Positions 20,924 through 28,621 of a stretch of 42,584 bases of DNA are shown in pieces. A program made the translations under genes and the position numbers. Under the pieces are notes generated by a model. It saw only the letters and a list, made by a program, of their open reading frames with translations, made no database searches and was not told where the DNA came from. Source of the stretch: Bacteroidales bacterium (GTDB taxonomy: Bacteria; Bacteroidota; Bacteroidia; Bacteroidales; UBA12481); assembly GCA_023145515.1 (NCBI GenBank), contig JAGLDP010000038.1, forward strand, positions 1-42,584, read 5' to 3'. Numbering within the stretch: position 1 is the stretch's first letter; every line of letters begins with the position of its first letter.

Positions 20924-22177
20924 TCATTTCCCTAAAGATGCCAGCGAAATAACATTGATTCCGTCGGCACGGGTGTAACTGATTCCGGTTCCGGTGATAA
21001 TGTTGAGTGATGTTGGCGGTTTCACTTTATTTGTATCCAAAGCAGATACAAATTTAGTCAGGACTGCCGCTGCCTCATTGATTTGACCTGTACCAAGTTT
21101 GATTTCAAAAGCACACCAGTCACCATTGTATTTTTGGACGATACTATCCACTTCTAAACCACTCGAATCGCGGTAATGATAAACTTTGGCATCATTAGCC
21201 TGCCCATATACACGCAGTTCGTGAGTAACAAGAGATTCAAACAAAAAACCGGTAAAATTCAAATCGTTTATCAAAGAATTTGCATCCGCTCCCAATGCGG
21301 CAACAGCCAAAGAAACATCCGTAAAATGCCGTTTTGGTGATTTTCGCAACGCGTGGGATGAACGAATATGTGTGTTCCAGGCAGGTTGTTCTTCTGTGAT
21401 CATCAATCGGTTAAGGGCATCAAGATAATCGTAAACAGTTGGACGGGTTATGCCAGCATTTTCTTTTGCAAGAATATCTCTTTCCAAAGAGGTAATATCC
21501 ACTATTGTTGCTGTATTTCGAGCCAGCGACCGTAACAAACTTCTAACTTTTATGGGGTCGCGGTTGATGTTCGATACCCGGCTCATGTCCACTTCGGCAA
21601 GTAATTGTACATAAGCCCGGTTCAAGTCGGTTGCCTGGTCAATGGTTTTATTTAAAAGGGTCGGAAAACCTCCAATGATTAATCTCTCGATGATGAAGTC
21701 CAAGTCTGTTGGTTGGTCAACGACATCAATTTTTTCACCCTTAAAGAGATTAGCCAGGCTTATCTTCCCGGATGAAATGCCTAATTCTTGCCAAGACATG
21801 GTACGCATCTCTAGGATGGTAAACCTGCCTGCGCCTGAGTGCATTTTGGCTGATTCTTCGGGATTCGACGAGCCTGTGAGGATGAATTGGGCATTTTTTT
21901 GCCGGGCGTCTATTTCGTGGCGAATGTAGTCCCAAAGTACGGGTTGCACTTGCCATTCGTCAATCAGGCGAGGAGTTTCACCAACCAACAATCGTTTTGG
22001 TGCTGTATTGATGAGAGCTGGAACATTTTCATCTCTGTCTACATTCAACACGCTTTTGGCTATTTGCTTAGCCGATTCAGTTTTTCCGCAAGCTTTGGGG
22101 CCTCGAATCAGTACTGCTCCTGAAGCGTTGAGTTTCCTTTTTAACTCGGTGTCTGATATACGTTCCTTGTAAATCAT
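20924..22177 (-). CDS. AAA ATPase with DUF4143-like C-terminus (copy 1)
   Basis: Walker A-like RGPKACGKTESA, PRLIDEWQ, FILTGSSNP, C-terminal LEVDSIVQKYNGDWCAFEIKLG. Confidence 0.9.
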   Translation of the reverse strand: MIYKERISDTELKRKLNASGAVLIRGPKACGKTESAKQIAKSVLNVDRDENVPALINTAPKRLLVGETPRLIDEWQVQPVLWDYIRHEIDARQKNAQFILTGSSNPEESAKMHSGAGRFTILEMRTMSWQELGISSGKISLANLFKGEKIDVVDQPTDLDFIIERLIIGGFPTLLNKTIDQATDLNRAYVQLLAEVDMSRVSNINRDPIKVRSLLRSLARNTATIVDITSLERDILAKENAGITRPTVYDYLDALNRLMITEEQPAWNTHIRSSHALRKSPKRHFTDVSLAVAALGADANSLINDLNFTGFLFESLVTHELRVYGQANDAKVYHYRDSSGLEVDSIVQKYNGDWCAFEIKLGTGQINEAAAVLTKFVSALDTNKVKPPTSLNIITGTGISYTRADGINVISLASLGK

Positions 22178-22193
22178 GGATTTTACTTACATG

Positions 22194-22246
22194 CAAATGT
22201 AGTTTTATTTTACATTATTTAAGCACTTTACTTTACATAATTTAAG
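22194..22246 (-). promoter_or_regulatory. Putative promoter (TACATTTG box) plus 15-bp direct repeats upstream of ATPase copy 1
   Basis: Minus-strand TACATTTG at 22201-22194 fits the Bacteroidota TAnnTTTG -7 element; tttacattatttaag (22209-22223) and tttacataatttaag (22232-22246) are 23 bp apart. Confidence 0.5.
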
Positions 22247-22500
22247 TAATTCAGTTTACACTTATTGAAACACTATTGGTGGTTTTCGGCTCGGTTGTTA
22301 GACATTCTGGGTTTACTTGCTATGTAGACAATCCGGTCAATCGTGAGCACCTCATGCTGATGACTGGAGCAATGCTTTGATAACTCAAGTACACAGGATA
22401 TTAATATCTGGAAACTACTGCTCACTGATTTCCAGTATTGATTGCTTTTTGTTCCGGATTATCTACTTTATAGTTATCTTAGGTTTTTACATCTCAAATA

Positions 22501-23753
22501 TGGCAGAAACCATGAAAAACATTAGTAAAATTAAACTGTTTTTGATTTTCTTAATATTATTTTCATCAGGTCAGCAAATCAAAATAAACAGCTCCTCAAA
22601 TAGTGATAATCCTATAAAAATTGATCTGGCCGGATTAATAGATAAAGAAATAAAAAGTACACTAAGTGAAATTGCAAATGACATTGAATACATTAAACTG
22701 GAAACCACTACCAAATGTTATGTAGGCAGAGTTTCTAAAATTTACTTCTCAGAGCAAAATATTTTCATTATTTCAGGTGGCCGGTTATTTGGTGAGAATA
22801 TTTATATGTTTGATAAATCTGGCAAGTTTATTAGAAAAATAGGAGTAAAAGGTAAAGGGCCGGGAGAATATACCAATGCTTTAGATATTCAGGTTGATTC
22901 TGAAAACCAAATTATTTTTATTCTGAATAATAGCCCCAGCGAACTTTTATTATACTCGTTGAATGGTAAATATATCAGAAAAATTTCACTCTTTGATTTT
23001 GATCTTGTAGATAGGTTCATGCTTTTAGAACAAAATAATATCATGATCTATCAGCCCATGAAATATTCATCTAGCAAAAATGACTTTCAATTTAACATTA
23101 TAGATTATGATGGGAAACTTAACTATGATATTCCAATTGTAAATCTTAAGAATGTAAGACCAGTTACTGGAATAGCTGATAAAGCATTCTTTCATATAGG
23201 AAATGATTCTAACGAGTTTTCATCAGCAAATAGTGACACTATTTACAGGTTGCTTTCCCCAAGAAATTATAAGGCAGTATATTATTATTATTTTGGCAAG
23301 CACAGATGCCCCGATGATATATTTCATAATGTTGTGAAATGGAACGATGAAAGAAGTAATTATTTATTAAAAAGCTGGGAAACTATTTCTCGAAATTATT
23401 TATTTAATCATTTTACAATACATGATGAATTCTATTTATCAATATTTAGCATAAAAGATTCTAAATTTATTTTTAATTATAAATTTGAATTCCCGAGAGT
23501 CCCTAATCCTGACGGTTTGATCAATGATATTGATGGAGGGCACGGAATTACCTTTTTGTTTTTTATGAATGCAACTAATGATAACAAATTGGTAAAATCA
23601 ATTCAAGCAATTGATTTTATTGATATGCTAGAAAAAGACTACTTCAAAAGTAAAAAAACAAAATTTCCTGAAAAACAGAAGATGCTGATTGAACTAGCAA
23701 AAGGTATGGATGAAAATGACAATCCTGTATTACAGGTAATACATTTAAAATAG
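22501..23753 (+). CDS. 6-bladed beta-propeller (NHL-like) protein
   Basis: IDLAGLIDKEIKSTLSEIANDIEYIKLET...KIGVKGKGPGEYTNALDIQVD. The listed 22377 start is probably too early. Confidence 0.82.
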
Positions 23754-23808
23754 AATGATTTTGAGGATATGATGACCAAATTCCACCCCAACCTGGCAAC
23801 CCATAAAA

Positions 23809-23840
23809 AAACACCTACCCTGTATTATGGGTAAGTGTTT
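23809..23840 (-). terminator. Rho-independent terminator on the minus strand
   Basis: aaacacctaccc-tgtattat-gggtaagtgttt, 12-bp stem with one mismatch; the A run on its left is a U run for minus-strand RNA. Confidence 0.75.
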
Positions 23841-23854
23841 GATTGTTAGTAGTG

Positions 23855-23897
23855 GGCCCACCAGGGCTTGAACCAGCGATCACCTGATTATGAGTCA
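23855..23897 (-). pseudogene. Second tRNA-Met(CAT)-like 3'-half remnant
   Basis: Reverse complement tgactcataatcaggtgatcgctggttcaagccctggtgggccca: anticodon loop, T arm (with mismatches) and 3' acceptor-like end. Shares 30/31 bp with the 20672-20702 copy. Confidence 0.82.
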
Positions 23898-23915
23898 CGG
23901 AGTCACCGAATCACT
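23892..23915 (+). repeat. Octamer array of 3 units
   Basis: gagtcacg gagtcacc gaatcact; joins the tRNA remnant to the sulfatase stop codon. Confidence 0.85.
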
Positions 23916-25329
23916 TAACCCAATCCGGTATCCCCCCATTTTTCTCCTGCGAATAATACTTCTCGTGAAAGGGCCATGTCTTGCTCATGATTGCTCCTTC
24001 GTTGACCATGAGCGGACGGGCTTCTGACCACCATTGATCGTAGAATTCAAGCATGGCTTTGACTACCTCCGGATGCTGGTCGATCACATTTGTTGTTTGT
24101 CCCGGATCGGCCTGAACATCATATAGCTGATCTAAACCAACCAATCTGAAACGTTCATTCCTAATGGCAAAATTCTTGTATTGATAATCATTTGGTTCAT
24201 CCCCAACTGGCCAGCGACCGGTATGAAAGACCCTGTAGCGGTCAGTCCATTCCACATTCAGATCATTGAGTAGAGGCAAGAGGCTTCGTCCTTCAACCTG
24301 CTCAGACACAGGCAATTCAATACCGGCAATTTCTGCAAGAGTAGGATAAATATCGATATGAGAGGCAAGAGTCTCAACATCTCTTCCTCCTTCCCATTTA
24401 GCCGGCCAGCGTACAAAGAATGGTACTCTTGTGCCTCCTTCGTGGACAGTTCCTTTATAACCCTTCATACCTGCATTATACGAACTGTGCAAAGCTTTAC
24501 CATTGTCTGACATGAAAATTAAAAGCGTATTCTCAGCAAGGTTCCATTCTTCCAGCTTTTGCATTAGTAAACCTACATTATCATCAATATTCTCAACCAT
24601 GCCGTAAAAACCCTGGGCACTACCTCCGTATCCGGCTTCAGCAAATTTCTTTGTATACTTCTCAGGTGCAATAAATGGGGCATGCGGTGCATTGGTAGAT
24701 ATACGAGCATAAAAAGGTTTTCCTCTCTCTCCGTTCAAGCGGATAAATTTCAAGGCCTCATTGAAAAAAACATCTGTACAAAAGCCATCTGTCTTAACAA
24801 AAATACTCTGATCTTTTATCACAGGACTGAAATAGGAATTACCCGGAGCATCGGCACAGGAACAGGGATATTTCTGTCCTATCCCACCACCCCCATGGAT
24901 GAATACACGATCATATCCTCTGTTCTCCGGTTGGTGCTCATCCTCATCACCCAGATGCCACTTACCAAAAATGGCAGTAAGGTAACCGGCATCATGCAGC
25001 ATTTGTGGGAGTGTAAGCGCATCCACCGTCATCCGTTCTCTTTCATAGATGGTATGTGTAATCCCATTTTTGAAAGGACTACGTCCGGTCTCCAGGGCAG
25101 AACGTGTTGGGGAACAAGTAGGACTAACCTGAAAATCCGTAAACCGTATGCTTTGCTCATGCAATTTATCAAGATTTGGAGTATGGACATCAGGACTCCC
25201 GTACACAGAGAGATCTCCGTAGCCCTGATCATCGGTGATTACTATGATGATGTTGGGGAGGGGAGTTTTTGGGGTGCATGCGATTAGGAGGAAGAGGAGT
25301 GCTGGGATTAGGGCTTTTGTTAGTTTCAT
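23911..25329 (-). CDS. Lipoprotein sulfatase, Cys-type formylglycine site
   Basis: Lipobox LLIACTP; IIIVITDDQGYGDLSVYGSPDVHTPNLDKL; signature CSPTRSALETGRSP. Confidence 0.95.
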   Translation of the reverse strand: MKLTKALIPALLFLLIACTPKTPLPNIIIVITDDQGYGDLSVYGSPDVHTPNLDKLHEQSIRFTDFQVSPTCSPTRSALETGRSPFKNGITHTIYERERMTVDALTLPQMLHDAGYLTAIFGKWHLGDEDEHQPENRGYDRVFIHGGGGIGQKYPCSCADAPGNSYFSPVIKDQSIFVKTDGFCTDVFFNEALKFIRLNGERGKPFYARISTNAPHAPFIAPEKYTKKFAEAGYGGSAQGFYGMVENIDDNVGLLMQKLEEWNLAENTLLIFMSDNGKALHSSYNAGMKGYKGTVHEGGTRVPFFVRWPAKWEGGRDVETLASHIDIYPTLAEIAGIELPVSEQVEGRSLLPLLNDLNVEWTDRYRVFHTGRWPVGDEPNDYQYKNFAIRNERFRLVGLDQLYDVQADPGQTTNVIDQHPEVVKAMLEFYDQWWSEARPLMVNEGAIMSKTWPFHEKYYSQEKNGGIPDWVK

Positions 25330-25382
25330 GGGATTCGGTTAATTCGGGTTAATTCAGGTAATTCTCGCTCACTTTGTTCCTG

Positions 25383-25438
25383 GGGATTCGGGGACTCGGG
25401 GATTCGGGGACTCGGGGATTCGGTTATTCAGTTATTCG
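25383..25438 (+). repeat. Octamer array of 7 contiguous units
   Basis: gggattcg gggactcg gggattcg gggactcg gggattcg gttattca gttattcg. Confidence 0.95.
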
Positions 25439-25444
25439 GGGACC

Positions 25445-25467
25445 GGTGGCTGAGCGGAGTCGAAGCC
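25445..25467 (+). repeat. GGTGGCTGAGCGGAGTCGAAGCC element
   Basis: Resembles a short dispersed intergenic repeat I recall from Bacteroidota genomes; only one copy here. Confidence 0.35.
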
Positions 25468-25502
25468 CTGAAAACTGAGCTCTTCCGAATGACGAATGAC
25501 GT

Positions 25503-25640
25503 CTTCTATTCATTCTTTAAAACTAATGCCAATTTTTCTATTCTCATTGATAAACTGGCAAAAGTTGAGATTCATATTAATCCATGCACAACTATTATCT
25601 CAAATTATCCGATAAGGGATCCAAATTGTTACCCGGCAAA
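25503..25640 (-). pseudogene. C-terminal fragment copy of the FtsX-type permease at 28622-31897
   Basis: cttctattcattctttaaaactaatgccaatttttctattctcattgataaactggcaaaagttgagattcatattaatcc aligns without gaps to the permease 3' end (cttctattcactttttaaaaccaatgccaaattctcttttctcatggagaaactggcaaaaattgaaatccagattaatcc) and shares its TAG stop. Confidence 0.85.
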
Positions 25641-25667
25641 GTCGAAGATTGAAGGCCCCTGCATCCC

Positions 25668-25715
25668 GAGTCACGGAGTCACTGAATAACGGAATAACGG
25701 AATAACCGAATAACC
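25668..25715 (+). repeat. Octamer array of 6 contiguous units
   Basis: gagtcacg gagtcact gaataacg gaataacg gaataacc gaataacc; inverted relative to 25383-25438 (GTTATTCG versus CGAATAAC). Confidence 0.95.
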
Positions 25716-25729
25716 GCATTTACCTTTCC

Positions 25730-25786
25730 GCTGATTTTTGCCTTGTATTTTATTCATTCTTTGCTGATTTTAGCCTTGTATTTTAT
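25730..25786 (+). repeat. 24-bp direct repeat, 33-bp period, just upstream of ATPase copy 2
   Basis: gctgatttttgccttgtattttat (25730-25753) and gctgattttagccttgtattttat (25763-25786), one mismatch. Confidence 0.9.
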
Positions 25787-27173
25787 GCTAATTATCAGTA
25801 AACTTGTCTTAATAAAGAAAAACAAAGTGAAAAGAGATATTGACGAAGTTTTCAGAAGCTGGAAAAAAGAAGCAAATAGGTATCCTCTTCTGGTACGTGG
25901 TGCCAGACAGGTTGGAAAATCATATTCCATAAAAAAGTTCGGTGAAAATGAGTTTGACAATATGGTGGAGGTAAATTTTGAACAGAAACCACAATACAAT
26001 ACCTGTTTTGATACGCTGGAGCCAAAAATAATAATTGAAAACCTCTCTGTTCTTTCCAAATCAAATATTATTCCTGGAAAAACACTCCTGTTTTTTGACG
26101 AAATACAAGATTGTCCGAATGCAATTAGTGCTTTGCGATATTTCTATGAACAGATGCCAGAGCTGCATGTTATTGGTGCAGGCTCATTATTAGAATTTGC
26201 GATATCTCAAGAAGATTTCAGGATGCCTGTAGGCAGGGTTCAGTACCTGTATATGAAACCACTTTCCTTTTTAGAGTTTCTTGATTCTATTGGAGAGAAC
26301 AGAAGCAGAAAAATAATTGAAACATCTACATGGGATAATCTTCCGTCTCCTGTTATCCACAAACATCTTATTTCACTTATTAGAAAATATTCCATAATTG
26401 GCGGAATGCCGGCAGTTGTTTCAGAATATGCATCTACTTCCAATCTGGATAAATGCTTTCGAATCCAAACGATTATTATTCAAACTTACCGTGATGATTT
26501 TGGTAAATACGCCAGTAAAGTGAAGCACAAATATCTTGAAAAGATTTTCTTTGCTGTTCCTAAAATGATTGGAAGGAAGTTTAAATACTCTCACGTTGAT
26601 GCCAGCATGCAATCTCGTGACTTAAAAGGGGCGTTAGAACTTTTGGAAAAGGCAGGAGTGGTTTTGAGGATTAAACAGACAAGTGGTGAAGGTTTGCCCC
26701 TTGAAGCTAATGCCAAAGAGAGGCACTTTAAAACAATTTTTCTTGATATTGGCTTAATGCAAAATATGTGCGGACTAAGTAGTGAAATACTATTTTCTAC
26801 TGATGAAAGTTTTATAAAAGTAAATGAAGGGGCTATTGCTGAACAACTTACAGCTCAGGAGTTATTAGCATATCGTGATTATTATCTGTCCCCGGCACTA
26901 TTTTACTGGGCTCGCGAAGCACGGAATAGTAGTGCCGAAATCGACTATATCATTCCAAGTGGCTCATATGCTTTACCAATTGAAGTAAAAGCAGGAAAAA
27001 CCGGCTCTTTTCGAAGCATGCATATCTATCTTGAGAAATATCATTTGCCTGCTGGTATTAGAATCTCGCAGCTTGAGTTTAATAAAATTCTGCCAATTAT
27101 ATCAATACCATTCTATGCAATAAAAAGGATAGCTCACTTAACCCAATCCGGAATCCCACCATTTTTCTCCTGA
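25785..27173 (+). CDS. AAA_14/DUF4143-type ATPase (copy 2)
   Basis: KRDIDEVFRSWKKEANRYPLLVRGARQVGKSYSIKKFG; LLFFDEIQDCPNAISALRYFYE; C-terminal EIDYIIPSGSYALPIEVKAG. ATG at 25785 preferred because 25743 lies inside the direct repeat. Confidence 0.92.
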   Translation: MLIISKLVLIKKNKVKRDIDEVFRSWKKEANRYPLLVRGARQVGKSYSIKKFGENEFDNMVEVNFEQKPQYNTCFDTLEPKIIIENLSVLSKSNIIPGKTLLFFDEIQDCPNAISALRYFYEQMPELHVIGAGSLLEFAISQEDFRMPVGRVQYLYMKPLSFLEFLDSIGENRSRKIIETSTWDNLPSPVIHKHLISLIRKYSIIGGMPAVVSEYASTSNLDKCFRIQTIIIQTYRDDFGKYASKVKHKYLEKIFFAVPKMIGRKFKYSHVDASMQSRDLKGALELLEKAGVVLRIKQTSGEGLPLEANAKERHFKTIFLDIGLMQNMCGLSSEILFSTDESFIKVNEGAIAEQLTAQELLAYRDYYLSPALFYWAREARNSSAEIDYIIPSGSYALPIEVKAGKTGSFRSMHIYLEKYHLPAGIRISQLEFNKILPIISIPFYAIKRIAHLTQSGIPPFFS

Positions 27174-27310
27174 GCATAATACTTCTCGTGGAATGGCCAG
27201 GTCTTACTCATAGATGCTCCTTCGTTGACCATTAGCGGACGGGCATAGAAAGGATTCCCTTTCTCTCCGTTTATCCAGAGAAATTTCAAGGCCTCATTGA
27301 AAAAAGGAGA
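27134..27310 (-). pseudogene. Internally deleted sulfatase remnant
   Basis: FFNEALKFLWINGEKGNPFYAR / PLMVNEGASMSKTWPFHEKYYAQEKNGGIPDWVK matches two separated segments of the 23911-25329 sulfatase (FFNEALKFIRLNGERGKPFYAR and ARPLMVNEGAIMSKTWPFHEKYYSQEKNGGIPDWVK). Confidence 0.93.
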
Positions 27311-27375
27311 GTTCTCACAAATCATCAGGAGACCAGGAGGGATTATAACAAGCCTGGTAATACGAAACTGAATGT

Positions 27376-28497
27376 TTACTTTAATATTTCTTCAATATTT
27401 GCAGGATGTATAGTCATAAACTTGTTAACCGGGTAGGCTTTTGAAAACGTAAGGGGAATTTTTGATGTTTTTCGAGGATTCACTTTAAATTCATAAACAT
27501 TAAAAGCACCATCCTTCTCCTCAATCAGATCAATTTCCTGTTGCTGACTTGTTCTCCAAAAGTATGTTTGACCGTAAAAATTCTGGTATGACAGATGCTT
27601 CATTCGTTCACCTATGATGAAGTTTTCCCAAAGAGCCCCCTGGTCAGTTCTGTTCTCCCAGGGTAAAAAGTTTCCAATAATCGCATTTCTTATCCCATTA
27701 TCCCAGAAATAAACCTTTTTTCCCTTTTTGATTTCGTTCCTGACGTTCCTGCTTAAGGAATTCAACTTGTATATAATGAATGCCTTTTCGAGCAAATCTA
27801 TATACCTTTCCACTGTTTCCTTATCCACTCCTACAAGTTGGGCCAGTTCATTGTATGAAACCTCACACCCTAACTGCAAGGCCAGAACCCTTAATAACTT
27901 ATCAAGTACAACTGGTTTTTTAATTATACCAAAAGATAAAATATCTTTATATAAATAGCTAGATGCCAACTCCTTCAGCAGTGCAACTTCTTGTCCAGCA
28001 CTAGTAACTACCTCCGGATAATATCCAAAAACAAGGCGCTGTGGGAGCAATCTTCTTTCCTTCAGGAGTCCGTTATGCTGAATCATTTCACCGAGCGACA
28101 ATGGATGTATATGGAATTCGAGCTTACGACCGGTTAGGGGCTCATTTATTGTGTTCGCCAATTCCAGAGAAGACGAACCGGTGACATATAGATGAATTCC
28201 CTGAATTCTGTCTGTTATTAACTTCAGGGTGATCCCGATATTGGGAATCATCTGAGCTTCGTCAATAATAATCAAAGTCTTCCCGGCAAAAATACTCTTT
28301 AACCTCTCAGAATTAGGATTAGACATTAACTCCCTTATGTCAGGTTCATCACCATTTAACACCAGCTTATCCTGTCTTTCTTTTGTAAGCTCCTGCAGTA
28401 GAGTGGTTTTCCCCACCTGTCTGGAGCCAAGAATAATTATTGCTTTATCCGACGGCCCCCTTTGCCTGATTGTTTCTAAGAGAATTCTTTCAATCAT
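27376..28497 (-). CDS. AAA_14/DUF4143-type ATPase (copy 3)
   Basis: IILGSRQVGKTTLLQEL; TLIIIDEAQMIPNIGITLKLI; YVTGSSSLELA; C-terminal EIDLIEEKDGAFNVYEFKVNP. ATG at 28497 preferred over the listed TTG at 28503. Confidence 0.93.
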   Translation of the reverse strand: MIERILLETIRQRGPSDKAIIILGSRQVGKTTLLQELTKERQDKLVLNGDEPDIRELMSNPNSERLKSIFAGKTLIIIDEAQMIPNIGITLKLITDRIQGIHLYVTGSSSLELANTINEPLTGRKLEFHIHPLSLGEMIQHNGLLKERRLLPQRLVFGYYPEVVTSAGQEVALLKELASSYLYKDILSFGIIKKPVVLDKLLRVLALQLGCEVSYNELAQLVGVDKETVERYIDLLEKAFIIYKLNSLSRNVRNEIKKGKKVYFWDNGIRNAIIGNFLPWENRTDQGALWENFIIGERMKHLSYQNFYGQTYFWRTSQQQEIDLIEEKDGAFNVYEFKVNPRKTSKIPLTFSKAYPVNKFMTIHPANIEEILK

Positions 28498-28500
28498 GCA

Positions 28501-28508
28501 CAAATATA
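28501..28508 (-). promoter_or_regulatory. TATATTTG -7-like box next to the ATPase copy 3 start
   Basis: Minus strand reads tatatttgtgcATG, fitting TAnnTTTG. Confidence 0.45.
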
Positions 28509-28621
28509 ATGATTTTATATCGTAACCGAATAATATTATGTTATTTTTCGTATCTCTTCGAGAATCATGTATTCATCAGCAATAAATATCTTCTTATAAG
28601 CATCCCGGTTTTTGACTACTT

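Noticed and set aside
22279-22380. Open stretch VVFGSVVRHSGFTCYVDNPVNREHLMLMTGAML*
   Set aside because: Only 33 codons and no family recognised; could be a gene remnant, but chance opening is plausible.
24682-25287. Plus-strand 201-aa ORF antisense to the sulfatase
   Set aside because: Antisense shadow of the conserved catalytic N-terminus, with no family signature.
23892-25715. Octamer arrays considered as a CRISPR array
   Set aside because: Units are 8 bp and contiguous, with no 28-40 bp repeats, no spacers and no cas genes.
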